Below are positions 36,010-47,546 of a stretch of 64,000 bases of DNA, piece by piece. How positions within the stretch are numbered: position 1 is the stretch's first letter; every line of letters starts with the position of its first letter. Source of the stretch: Welwitschia mirabilis (lineage: Eukaryota; Gnetophyta; Gnetopsida; Welwitschiales). The position numbers and the translations under genes were made by a program. A model generated the notes under the pieces. The model saw only the letters and a list, made by a program, of their open reading frames with translations. It ran no database searches and was not told the DNA's origin. The stretch spans positions 47,736,809 to 47,800,808 of the forward strand of contig JBOZIK010000001.1 in the NCBI GenBank assembly GCA_051453625.1, in the 5' to 3' direction.

Positions 36010-37043
36010 ATAGTATTACTCTCTTCCCTACAAGGAAATAATGGTTTTCTGGCTAATCAACAATCTCATATTTAATAAGTGCCTAAAAGAATAATAAGCA
36101 ATGCATACCCCTAGAAGGATTGCCTTACAAAGTATTGACATTTCAAGAAATGGAGACAATAGTATTCAATAATAAGATAGTTCACAATGAAATAACCAAA
36201 AATATAATATAACAACAAGCTTGAATATGATTTGGCAAAGACTTAAGATCCTTGAAGAAGTTGTTGTTATCATGAGTGTGAATGAGAAAGATGATTGCAA
36301 TGAAGATATGAATCTAAGAGATAAGACAATGATAGCTCCTTGCCACTAAATCTTTTAATTTCTTTATGAGAAGTTCCCTTCACTTGTGCTACCAAGATCT
36401 ATAAGTTTGATTGATTCAATGAAGTGTCAAAAGTTCTTTCTTAATTTTTGATGTTGATGATTTATAATGATGAGGAAGATCTAACCATTTAAGCTTAAAA
36501 GATAGCCATTGATCCTATAACTACCATGCAATGGATAGGTAATGTCTATGATTTAGGAACATATCCTCAATTTTAGTTAATGTGAACTTCAGTCAAAGAT
36601 ATCTTGAATTTTGTAGATGTATTCATTCTATACATCTCTACTTTTTTAGATGTCTTGAGTCATCTTACCTAGGTTCTAATGAATTTTACACTGTACTATC
36701 ATTAGACCTTTGTGATCATAAATTCATGATGTATAAGTTCATTGGTTACTTAAAACATAAGATATTAGTAAAAAAATAAATTGGCTTTATTATCTTTTTT
36801 ATCTTAGTACATTCAAAACTTCTTTACTTTTCTAGATGTCTTCACTTAAGATGTCTTCAATTTTTAAACATCTTTAATCAATTGATTTTTCATTTTAGCA
36901 TTTAATCCTTTGTGTGAGATATTTCCTTTAAAGATCTATCATGATCTAATATTTTTCAAGGTTTGACTTACCTATAATAACCTATCTACACAAAGAAATA
37001 ACATATTTGACAATTGAAATCATCAAAACTAAATTTTTCAACA
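36010..37043 (-). repeat. Sirevirus-like copy 2, 3' LTR, right part
   Basis: Begins with the ATAGT duplication and continues the interrupted LTR (ATTACTCTCTTCCCTACAAG), ending ...TTTTTCAACA at the PPT. It has three exact AGATGTCT words at about 36640-36870, fewer than the other copies. Confidence 0.8.
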
Positions 37044-37061
37044 ATCTCCCCCTTTTTGGTG
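37044..37061 (-). other. Sirevirus-like PPT, copy 2
   Basis: Minus strand ACCAAAAAGGGGGAGAT followed by TGTTGAAAAA. This well preserved purine tract and LTR junction is typical of Sireviruses and identifies the family for all copies here. Confidence 0.88.
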
Positions 37062-37755
37062 ATGTTTGAAAACTTAGCAAATCTCATCAGTGTAATCTCA
37101 ACTAATCAATTGAAATTAGACATTTTATTTTAGAGAAATACACATGATAACTCATTGTAATAATCATGATATGTGCCACTTGAAATTAGAAAAACTACAT
37201 AGAAGAATTAGAATTCAGAAATACTTAATCTATTTTATTAAAATCATAATACTAAATGATAAATTAATGTTTTTATCATTCACCTATGTATATAAAGAGT
37301 AAAGCACATAAACATTTGATAATCAATATACTAGTAACAATGTGTCATTTTTCAGAGCATAAAGTTCAACTGTGTGCTAATCATTGTATCATATCTAAAT
37401 GGAATTTTTACTAACAACATGTAAAACTATTTAGATAATAAAATTAATCAAATTAGTATATATGCAAAAGTGTACTAATAAAAGCATAATATAAGAATGA
37501 TAACTATGCCAAACATAATACATGGAATAACAAGTATGATATTAAAAGAAAGTGTTTTAATAACATGAATGTGCACTAAAATAATAGGGAGGAATCATCA
37601 ACATAAATAATGACATTCTTGGATCCTATTTAAGATCTCATAGTCAAGAGCTTCAATCATAATAGAGTATCTTCAACCTAGAAGCTGAAGTATCCAACTA
37701 ATCTTCCACTGATTTACCATATACTTCTTCCCTTTTTAGACATCAACATAAAGCT

Positions 37756-38730
37756 CTAATCAGTGAGATCTGAATCACTTATGTACTACTCACCTTAGCC
37801 TTCTTCAATACTATCATTGTTATCATGGTTAATGGAGGTAAACTATGTGTATGATGATGATGAAAAAGGAGGTGGTGTATGCCTATTCTTAAAGGCGTAC
37901 TATGATGTCTAACCAGGGCCCTCAAAGAACTATTTTCATTCATGTTGTTACATTTCAGAAGTGATAGAGATTCCAAAGAAACTGATGGTGGTGACCTCTA
38001 TGAAAGTGAATGGAAGCTGAGTGGATGAGAGTGGTTCTACTTAAATGAGCTCTATATGAGAAGGTGGAGGTGATGGTGGATGAACTTTAAGTGGATAAGA
38101 TACATGTGGTAGTGAAGAGGGTTTAGATGATGATGGTGGCTGTGTAGGTTAGCAAAATAAAATATTATAATAAAGATGAAGAAAGATAAGTAGTGGACCA
38201 TTTAAGCTCTCAAACTCTATATCTTGTGGTACTAGTCTCTGAGAAGGACTTAGAGCTTGTGGATTTTCTTGCATATGTCCTTTATGGAAGCTTGGTACTT
38301 TCCCTGAGATTGTATCTCATTTTTAGAAGAATCCTATAAATATTTTCTATCTGTTACTCTGGCTAAGTTATATCCTGTGCCAAAAGGAGCTCAAGATCCT
38401 ACTTCTTACTCAACATCTAACTCCTCCTCTGATCTAATCATGTGAGAGTCCTCATGGATTCCTAACTCTCTACTAGTTCCTCTCCTTTGCTTATTGTATA
38501 TTTGTGTTTTGTTATCCTCAAAAGGTTTTTTTCAATCTTTATAACCATTTTTACAATAGCCTTTCATTCCTTTTTCATAGTGGAAGAGTTGTGAGTAGCA
38601 GTGGAGAATGATCTCAGAATTTGTGTTGTCCTTTTAATTATGCACTTACTTGGCATTATAGGTGATCTCCATTTCTCATTGAATTTTGCCAATGATTTCT
38701 TTTTCAATTATAAGCTTCTTTAAAAACTTA
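37756..38730 (-). pseudogene. Sirevirus-like extra ORF (copy 2), 3' part
   Basis: Homologous to 26006-27543 and 47547-49300. The minus-strand translation ends YISDSDLTD before TAG at 37756-37758. Upstream are a Thr/Pro/Ser-rich part near 37860 (NRHTPPPFSSSSY) and further degraded sequence parallel to copy 1 as far as about 38730. Beyond that the similarity fades and pol is not found, so copy 2 is truncated. Confidence 0.5.
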
Positions 38731-39877
38731 TTTTCTTAATAGAAACTTGTCTACCCCTATAGTTTTTAGATCTATCACTAACTCAAATGAATTATAGGAG
38801 ACTTTATTAGACCTAAACAAACTCTAAGGGACTACCTTCAATGCAATACAAATCATTCATACCTCCTAAATCCTTTTGAAACTAGATAGATCTTGAAGAG
38901 TATCTTCAATCTTATCCATACATAGGTCAATCTCCTTGTAATGCTAAATTTTAAAATTCATATATTAACCAATAGTATCTTGATCCTATGTCGTCTATCA
39001 TTCTTTACAATCCTTAAAACTTCATCATTCTTTTCATATTTATTATCCTTTGACCCTTACCATTCATTTTCTTTTAATATCCTTCATCATATAATCATTA
39101 CTGATTATCTTCATATATCCAACAAACCACCTCACCTTCCTTTAAAGATACCTTCTAAATATTTTTAGAATATGCTTTCAACATAATTCAAACCCCTTAA
39201 TAATCTTTGAAGACAACCACAAATAAAATAAAGGCAAACATTGAGAAAATTATTTAACAAATAGCCCAAATTAATAGTTAAATACTTAAGGCTCTTAACC
39301 AATAACAAGAAGAAAATAATCTTCCTACATTCCATGAACATAAAAGTGTTAAAAAGTTTTAATAAATTAATGAGACTAGAATTAATGATACTCAAACTGT
39401 ATTCCTTAGTAATGAAGAAACCCATGATGAAACCAACAAGAATATCCAAGAGAACCTTGAGTTTTGAAATGCCTTACAAAATAAATGATTATGTGAAAAT
39501 AAGATGTACTTCAAAGTAGGATTAGACACATGAAATAACAATCAATCAATAGTAAGTAAGTAATCATTTGAAAAATACTAAAAACTAGATAACTATACAA
39601 TCGAGGATGAAAAAAACATCAATAAGAAAAATAGTAAACCATAAAATATGTTGCCTATGTAACCTCATGACAAAGAATTCTTTAGCAATTTAACTAAATA
39701 AGATAATATTAGCCAAGATATTATTCATCATCCATCCTTTGAAAAACCTTTATTTCAATAAGACTTAAATCTTAATGATAAAGAAAAACTCTCTATACCT
39801 ATAGAACCATATTTTGATAATTTTCTTAATAATCATTCATCTTCTCCAATGGTCTCTAACACATCTTTGCTTTCATC
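38731..39877. other. No gene seen
   Basis: AT-rich DNA. A plus-strand frame just before the gap (about 39740-39912) has a Ser/Asn-rich coding appearance similar in style to the unrecognised frames at 31.4-32.4 kb, but I cannot align them convincingly. Confidence 0.25.
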
Positions 39878-39970
39878 CCAAAATAATATCTTGCATGAAT
39901 TATTGAATAAATAGGAACATGCTAAGGAATGGAAGATTTTTTATTTTAAATGCATTAATTTTACTACTAG
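39878..39970 (+). repeat. Gap-flanking duplicate, left
   Basis: 93 bases ending at the N run are repeated at 40348-40440 with only two differences visible (GGAAC versus GTAAA near the middle). Confidence 0.95.
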
Positions 39971-40347
39971 NNNNNNNNNNNNNNNNNNNNNNNNNNNNNN
40001 NNNNNNNNNNNNNNNNNNNNNNNNNNNNNNNNNNNNNNNNNNNNNNNNNNNNNNNNNNNNNNNNNNNNNNNNNNNNNNNNNNNNNNNNNNNNNNNNNNNN
40101 NNNNNNNNNNNNNNNNNNNNNNNNNNNNNNNNNNNNNNNNNNNNNNNNNNNNNNNNNNNNNNNNNNNNNNNNNNNNNNNNNNNNNNNNNNNNNNNNNNNN
40201 NNNNNNNNNNNNNNNNNNNNNNNNNNNNNNNNNNNNNNNNNNNNNNNNNNNNNNNNNNNNNNNNNNNNNNNNNNNNNNNNNNNNNNNNNNNNNNNNNNNN
40301 NNNNNNNNNNNNNNNNNNNNNNNNNNNNNNNNNNNNNNNNNNNNNNN
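39971..40347. other. Assembly gap (377 N)
   Basis: N run between two nearly identical 93-base segments, probably an unmerged contig overlap. Confidence 0.95.
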
Positions 40348-40440
40348 CCAAAATAATATCTTGCATGAATTATTGAATAAATAGTAAAATGCTAAGGAAT
40401 GGAAGATTTTTTATTTTAAATGCATTAATTTTACTACTAG
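40348..40440 (+). repeat. Gap-flanking duplicate, right
   Basis: Partner of 39878-39970, beginning at the first base after the N run. Confidence 0.95.
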
Positions 40441-41291
40441 TGTTAATGTTTTTCCAACCTTTTTGGATTTATGCATAAGTATCTATTAGTATTCTCTCTC
40501 ATCTTTGAATGCTTTTCATTATTCTAACTCAATATCTAATTGTTGCATTCACCATGTTAAGCCATCATGCACCAACTACCTTAGAAAATTCCTTGCAGAA
40601 TTTTTAGCTTCATTGTATACTTATAAGTTAAAATTTTCTTTTAGAGTAGATTTTTCTTTCAAAATAGATATTAGTTTTAAAAAATTAAAAATGCTAAAAA
40701 ATTTATGCTTGATGCTCTTTTCCATCATAAACCACCTAAGAACTGCCACCTTTATAATCACTACCTTTAATATTTTTAAGAAAGTTCTAAGTATCACTTG
40801 CACTGTTGAATAAATCATCATTAGCTCAAACTCCATCATCCATACCTTTCATTTTCATTGTTCCTCCTTAAGTTCATTAATCATATTTTTATTCCATCCA
40901 TCTAAAAGTATCTAATATTAAATGATCTTGGTTGATGGAATTAATAAAATAAACCACTAATAATTGATCACATTATTGTTATGAATTACGTAGAATTTAA
41001 GTTTACTTGTAGTTTTTTAAGAAAAGGTATTGATTATTTTTGAGTTAAATTGTTAAAGTTAGTTTCACTTAAGGTCTTCTAATTGGAAAAACTAGATGAA
41101 TTAATATAGAATATACTTTCATGTTATGTTAATTGTTTTTAAAGCATTTTATGGAAAAAAATATATCCCTTAACTAGGATAATGCGCTAATGACCCTTTC
41201 ATGTACATTAAAACTAATTAAATATGAGAAGAAGTAATTAAAAGAAAATGAAAAATATTCTCTCCAATGATCAATTAAAAATTAGGCTTAG

Positions 41292-41410
41292 TTGATTACA
41301 TCAGGGCTATGGATGCTTATTGGGAATGTAGATCTAACAATTTATTTTACAACATGTTCAACTACATCAGGGCTATTAATGCTCACTAGTAATGCAACAC
41401 TAACTCCTTT
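41292..41410 (+). repeat. Imperfect duplication with ACATCAGGGCTAT
   Basis: ACATCAGGGCTAT followed by a variant of ATGCTTAT and a T-AAC ending occurs twice about 70 bases apart, an old tandem duplication. Confidence 0.7.
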
Positions 41411-43947
41411 ATATGCTAAGATGTTTAACTCTATTGGAAAGAGACGCTATAATACTAAATGCCTAATTTGATCTAAATTCTTAAAACAAGGAATAAGGCA
41501 TGATCATGAAAAAAGTTAAAAGTGGATTAAGAAATGTGGAATTTGGAGATTCTCTTGTGTTTACTTTCCTTAACTTGTGTACTTGAAGATTGACTTAACT
41601 AATTTTAGATTACTTATAGGTTTAGTTAGGGGATACCTTATTTAGTTGATCTAGTGACATATTTTTAATGTAGAATAAATATAACAAAAATTTCAATAAA
41701 TGTGGCCATTAAATTTGGTGTTCTATCTTTTGAATTTGTAGATGATGTATTTTCATAAAAGTTTCATATTTTGGATTCCCTTAGATTGTAGTATGATTTT
41801 CCCTAGATACTTACATAAAGATCATTTGCTAGCCTTTTGTATAAAAAATCATGTAATGTAATGGTCTTATTTTCAAAATCTTTTATGAAATTTTTTATCT
41901 TTGTAACTTTAAGAATAAAGTTTAATTTTGGTATGAAGGTATGACATCCATTTTTACAGAATTTTTTGATTTTGATGTTGAATTTGTCAATTTGATCAAG
42001 ATTTTTTTAAAAAATGATAACATTTCTATATTTAAATGATTTTACTTAGATAATTTCTCCATTTTCATCATTCCTTTATCAAAATTTTACTAAGGAACTA
42101 GCAAAAGTCTAGTTATGAGGTGTGTTTACATATAAAAATTGACATCATAAGTAAGTATAATTAATTAATTTATCATAGAGAGAAATATTAAAATGCATTA
42201 TTTTATCACATACTAATGTATTTTGCCTTTTTATTATTTTTCATATAATTACAAGTTTCCTCATAACATTCTTAGATTTAATATTGTCTATTTAAAAAAA
42301 TATTACAAAATGAAGACAATCCAGTAAAAAATGCTAATGCCATTAGTTAGGACCATCAACACTACCGGTCTTCTAAGGAAAACACATTTAAAACTCATGT
42401 TTCTAAGCTTGTTTATGGTGTTCATCATTTTTCACCTAGGGACTAAGTCAGAATTGGATTTAAAATAAATATTAAGCTCTGACTACACTTGGCGGAAGAA
42501 CAAAATGACACATCGCAGTGACATGTGGTAGCAACAAGGATGATCACATGTAAGATACATGATATGGCATCCATTGGTAGCATCATCAGTAGTCATAAGA
42601 CATTTCATCATGATGTTTGTGTAAAAAGATAAAGAATATTTCTTTGTGGATACATTCCAAAAATTGTAATTCCTCCTTAAGTTATTACTCATTATAATCC
42701 CCCTTATGTAACAATCCCTCTTATGTTCATCTAAAGAAACCATGACAAAGTTTCACTTATCTATAAAAGGCTAAGTCTCCATTGTAAAGCTATTTTGGTT
42801 TGCTGAACATGAAAAAGAATTGGAGCACTAGGACATCATGATGTTATAATCATTGTTGTTGGGAGTAAAAATGTTTAAGGAAAGTTGGGAAGCCTTTTTT
42901 CTTCACTTTTCTATATTTGATATAATATATTTCTTTTAGCTTTAATATAAGAATTGGTTTTATTTTTTAAATTATTAATGACCATGCATGTGGTATTAGT
43001 AATTTTTAGGTGAAGCTAGTTCTTAAGTAGATTCATTCTTTCATTATTAATGCATAGAAATAGGTATTAGCAATTTTTAGGTGAGCTTACTTGATTATCA
43101 AGTTCTTTCATACTGAGTGAGGTATTTGAGATTACTTCTAACATATCATAGTCACTATTGTTTAATAAATCCTCTGCATCTTTGTTCATACTTTCCATAC
43201 TTATGAAGGGCTATGAAGAATCAGTGGAACTCGATAAATCACCAACACTCATGTAGTGGATGATATTATGCCTCCACACTGAGCCCTAATGACTTGATAA
43301 TTTGTAGAGGTGTTTTAAGATACAAGAAACATCAGAGTGGATGTGGAGTAAAGGATGAATCAGTTAGACCTTAGAGCACTTTTGTTTTCTAATAACATCG
43401 ATCAAAGATTACTTGCATTTCAACTTTTTGATTTTCATTTTGTTTGAGTTTTTATTACAAGCTAGAATAATCTTCTTTTTGTTATTTAGTTACCACATAT
43501 ATCCTTATGGAAGAATGATACTAGGTTCTCACCTAGCTAAATCTAGTTCACTACAATACACTAAATAGTAATCCTCCAACTAGCATCACTTTCAATCTAA
43601 CTCTTTGACATAAGTATTTGCCAAAGTTTATTTAAGTTGATTTATATCATCATAAATTTTATTGTTACCTTGCTTTAGGATTTAATCTTTTATTTGAAAG
43701 AGCAAAAATGTTTATAAATAGAAGTAAAACATTTTAGAATTAAAGGAAATAAGAAAGATAAAAGTTATTAATATTAATCAAATTATAGGGGGTGCATAGG
43801 TACAAATAAGGAAATTAACTAGTGATTATAGGTAAGGAACAACTACCATCAAGTTCCACTCCTCTAGGACATGCCGAGCGGTGAGTTAAGTTTTGTTGTA
43901 GGATTACTTACTTCTTGTTTATTCCTATTTAACATTAAATACAATGC

Positions 43948-44030
43948 TCATATGTAACCATTAGGCCTCTTTATTACAATTGTGTCTCATGCAACCATTA
44001 GACCTCTTTATTACAATTGTATCTCTTTTA
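43948..44030 (+). repeat. About 40-bp tandem duplication
   Basis: ACCATTAGGCCTCTTTATTA followed by CAATTGTGTCTC is repeated at once as ACCATTAGACCTCTTTATTA and CAATTGTATCTC. Two units. Confidence 0.85.
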
Positions 44031-44501
44031 CAAGGGATAGACCCCTTTGTATAGTGTATCTCAATTTAGTTAATAAGGTTTTTTTATTAATATGTATGTA
44101 CTTATAAAATTTTTTTGAATTCCTTACAATGATTACTTATATTCATGTGAGGATTTTTACCTATCTCAAATGTGATATATGATCTTTTAAAGTTAAATAT
44201 TCTTCACCAACTTTTAATTATGTCTTCTTTGAATGACTAAGTTTTCCATCCATTTTTTATTTCCCATAATCTTCTTCTATTCCAAATATATAGTTGCTCC
44301 ATGCATTTAAAAATTCATACTCAAAGGGATAAAGAGTGGCTTCATCATTAACTTTAAGACTTTGTCTCTCTAAAATAAATAAATAAATTAAAAATAGCTG
44401 TGACTTGCATTAATGATTCTTGGATCCTTTAACTCTATAGTTTTCTTTATTTACTTCTATATAGTTTTCTTTAATAATCTTATGCCATTTTGCAGTATAG
44501 T

Positions 44502-44511
44502 NNNNNNNNNN
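44502..44511. other. Assembly gap (10 N)
   Basis: Ten N in otherwise featureless AT-rich DNA. Confidence 0.95.
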
Positions 44512-45044
44512 GATCTTATATGTGCTAGCATTACTTCAACATTCATGTAGTTTACATCTGCCACATCACTTAAAAACATAATGATTTTGCTTATAGGCTA
44601 CCATAAATGAAAAACTAAGGTGGTCTACATGCATTTAGAATTTCATGATCTATAATTGTTAGTAGACCTACATGCTTAAGAAAACCATCATTTTGCATCA
44701 TGAAGTCATAAAGGTCAAGTACACGATCATCTATAAAATTGAATTAAATAAGAATAAAAGATATTTGATAAGATTATTACATTTTATATGTGTTTTAGAA
44801 ATAGAAAGTTGGGTATAATTGTGGTGATTTCTTAATGGTATGGACTTAAATTTCATTTTAATAAAGTTTAAGTTAAGGAAAGATCATGTCCTATAAAACT
44901 TTTAGGATAGTTATGTAGGAAATTATAAATATTTTTTAAAAATTCATTTAGATAATTTATAAATGATGATAATATGGATTATAATTGCAATAAGAGTGGT
45001 TTTGATTACTACATATGTGTAAATTTATAGAGACTGCAGATTTT

Positions 45045-45049
45045 CTTTA
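45045..45049. repeat. Target duplication, left (CTTTA)
   Basis: CTTTA directly before the LTR start TGAGGATTATT, matched exactly at 56341-56345. Confidence 0.9.
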
Positions 45050-45159
45050 TGAGGATTATTAAACTCAGAGGGAAGGCATGAATGAGTTCCATCAAATAAT
45101 ATATAACCAGACAAATAATCAAAATCATAAAATTAAATCTTCTTGATTTACCTGGTTTC

Positions 45160-45712
45160 NNNNNNNNNNNNNNNNNNNNNNNNNNNNNNNNNNNNNNNNN
45201 NNNNNNNNNNNNNNNNNNNNNNNNNNNNNNNNNNNNNNNNNNNNNNNNNNNNNNNNNNNNNNNNNNNNNNNNNNNNNNNNNNNNNNNNNNNNNNNNNNNN
45301 NNNNNNNNNNNNNNNNNNNNNNNNNNNNNNNNNNNNNNNNNNNNNNNNNNNNNNNNNNNNNNNNNNNNNNNNNNNNNNNNNNNNNNNNNNNNNNNNNNNN
45401 NNNNNNNNNNNNNNNNNNNNNNNNNNNNNNNNNNNNNNNNNNNNNNNNNNNNNNNNNNNNNNNNNNNNNNNNNNNNNNNNNNNNNNNNNNNNNNNNNNNN
45501 NNNNNNNNNNNNNNNNNNNNNNNNNNNNNNNNNNNNNNNNNNNNNNNNNNNNNNNNNNNNNNNNNNNNNNNNNNNNNNNNNNNNNNNNNNNNNNNNNNNN
45601 NNNNNNNNNNNNNNNNNNNNNNNNNNNNNNNNNNNNNNNNNNNNNNNNNNNNNNNNNNNNNNNNNNNNNNNNNNNNNNNNNNNNNNNNNNNNNNNNNNNN
45701 NNNNNNNNNNNN
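45160..45712. other. Assembly gap (553 N) inside LTR
   Basis: Left flank ends CCTGGTTTC and right flank begins TTTCTTAACCTAGGTAC. The other three LTRs run straight through this point. Confidence 0.95.
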
Positions 45713-46389
45713 TTTCTTAACCTAGGTACATACATAAATAAAGAATAGCTTTCTTTCATACCTTTAAATATTCTTAACCCATAAGGAGAAACACCTATCT
45801 TAAAACTAAATGAGATGCTCCTCTTAAGTTAATAATTTTTTTCTTAAGGATTTTAACAAATCAATGTTTAAAAGTACTCTCAAACACTTATCAAATATCA
45901 TGAAGCATACCCTATAAGGACTGACTTACACCTTGGAATTTCTAAGCAAGGGATCCTAGAAAAACATATTGATAAAAATGATTAACAAATCAAATAGTCT
46001 AATAGAGAAATATACTAACACTATAACAAAAGAAGAACAAGCCTAAAATAATATGCCAAGTGTAACTACTTAAGTTTTTTTTTTCAATGTAGTCACTTAC
46101 AAGCTTTAAATATTAATGTTATGAGAGTGAATGAGCATAGAGATACAAATGTCTTCAATGACAGTACCCTTTGGTTAAGTTAGAAAGATTTTAGCTTATG
46201 AAGTTTTAAAATTAATTTGTCAAAAAGTGCTTAAATAATCTTGTTTTATGCCTTTTGTACTTTTTAAGTAATCTTATCCATTAACCTAGGAATATGATCA
46301 TTTGAATTAGTTTGCATCCCTTTCAATAACCATAAATGGCTAATTTCCATTATTTAATGACTATTTTTTAATTTGTGTTAATTTTAGTA

Positions 46390-46850
46390 TAGACATCTTC
46401 AATCTCATAGACATGTTTCAGGTAATGTCTTTAATTCTTGTAAATATCTTTCATGTAAATGCATTTAACATGACAACATTTTCCATACACTTGTCCAAAT
46501 TCCAATGAGATTATCATTTTTATAATGCTCTAGAATCATGAATTCATTATGCAAGACTTGCCTAGATCCCTAGAAAAATCAATGAATCATCACTTTTGTT
46601 CTATTAGAATAAAATTTCACCTATCACCTGTTTCAATTTAGTATAGACATGCCCTCATAATAGACATCTTTGATTAGTGAATTTACTGTAGATGTCTTTC
46701 ATCTGGTATATATCTTTACTTTTGATTTAAACTTATTTTTAGTATAGATGTCTTTCCTTCTAATTTAGTACCACTTTCAATGTAAACGTCTTCAAACCTA
46801 TAGATGTCTTTATCATAAACATGTTTAACACTGTAGACATCTATGATTAA
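46390..46850. promoter_or_regulatory. AGACATCT motif array, copy 3 3' LTR
   Basis: Six exact AGACATCT/AGATGTCT words plus variants in about 460 bases, at the same LTR position as in copies 1 and 4. Confidence 0.55.
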
Positions 46851-47079
46851 TCTCATTTAAACTTGATGAATTCTAAAATAAGTATTCTTCATCCTTAAAG
46901 CATTATAAATCTCTTGAGAATATCTTGTATTATGCCTTAGAAAATGATTTTTGCTGAGTATGATCTGTGCTTACATTTTAAGACCTGCCAACCTGAGAGG
47001 TATCTTTAGATTCTATTTTTCGATTAAAACACATTGTATTTAATAACTAAAATCATTAAAACTAGGATTTTTTTAAATA

Positions 47080-47096
47080 ATCCTCCTTTTTAATGA
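47080..47096 (-). other. Sirevirus-like PPT, copy 3
   Basis: Minus strand AAAAAGGAGGATT beside the LTR, two bases shorter than and diverged from the copy 2 tract. Confidence 0.75.
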
Positions 47097-47546
47097 TGTC
47101 TAAAATGTGATAAATCCTACTAAGGTAACCTTTGATAGTTATAATTGAAAGAGCAAACAATTAAAAATAAATTATATTGATAATACTATTTAGTATAAAA
47201 ATTTTACAATATCTAATAAGAGAATCAATTTAATTGAAAAGTTTTATAGTTAAAATCATGGTAAAATCATTATATGTGATTGTCCAATATGTGATAACTA
47301 CCAAAAGACATATCATAATCATAATTAGTATATAAACTAATGAAAATAATATAATAAGTTTTGAGAAAACAACAAAGATAAAGTGTAAGATAACATCATG
47401 TATGCACAAAATCAAAAGTAAACATCAAGAATGATATCACTCATAAGAGAATTTAATTCACATCTCAAGTCCACTACCTAAAAGACTCATATAAATTCCC
47501 TAATAGATTTGTTGTTTTCTTCGCTTTATTGGATAGCACAAAAGAC
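47097..47546 (-). other. Sirevirus-like 3' untranslated spacer
   Basis: Roughly 450 bases between the conserved TAG of the extra ORF and the PPT. Equivalent spacers exist in copies 1 (about 530) and 2 (about 690). No coding signal. Confidence 0.5.

Larger units (their letters stand above)
40441..44501. other. AT-rich DNA with short duplications, no gene
   Basis: No recognised gene. An open plus-strand frame at 40505-40813 (102 codons, from a TTG) has no domain I recognise. Short direct repeats lie at 41292-41410 and 43948-44030. Confidence 0.35.
45050..47079 (-). repeat. Sirevirus-like copy 3, 3' LTR
   Basis: Starts TGAGGATTATTAAACTC and ends ...TTTAAATA at the PPT. It contains 553 N. Without them it is about 1477 bases, close to 1513 (copy 1) and 1563 (partner LTR). 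Confidence 0.88.
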
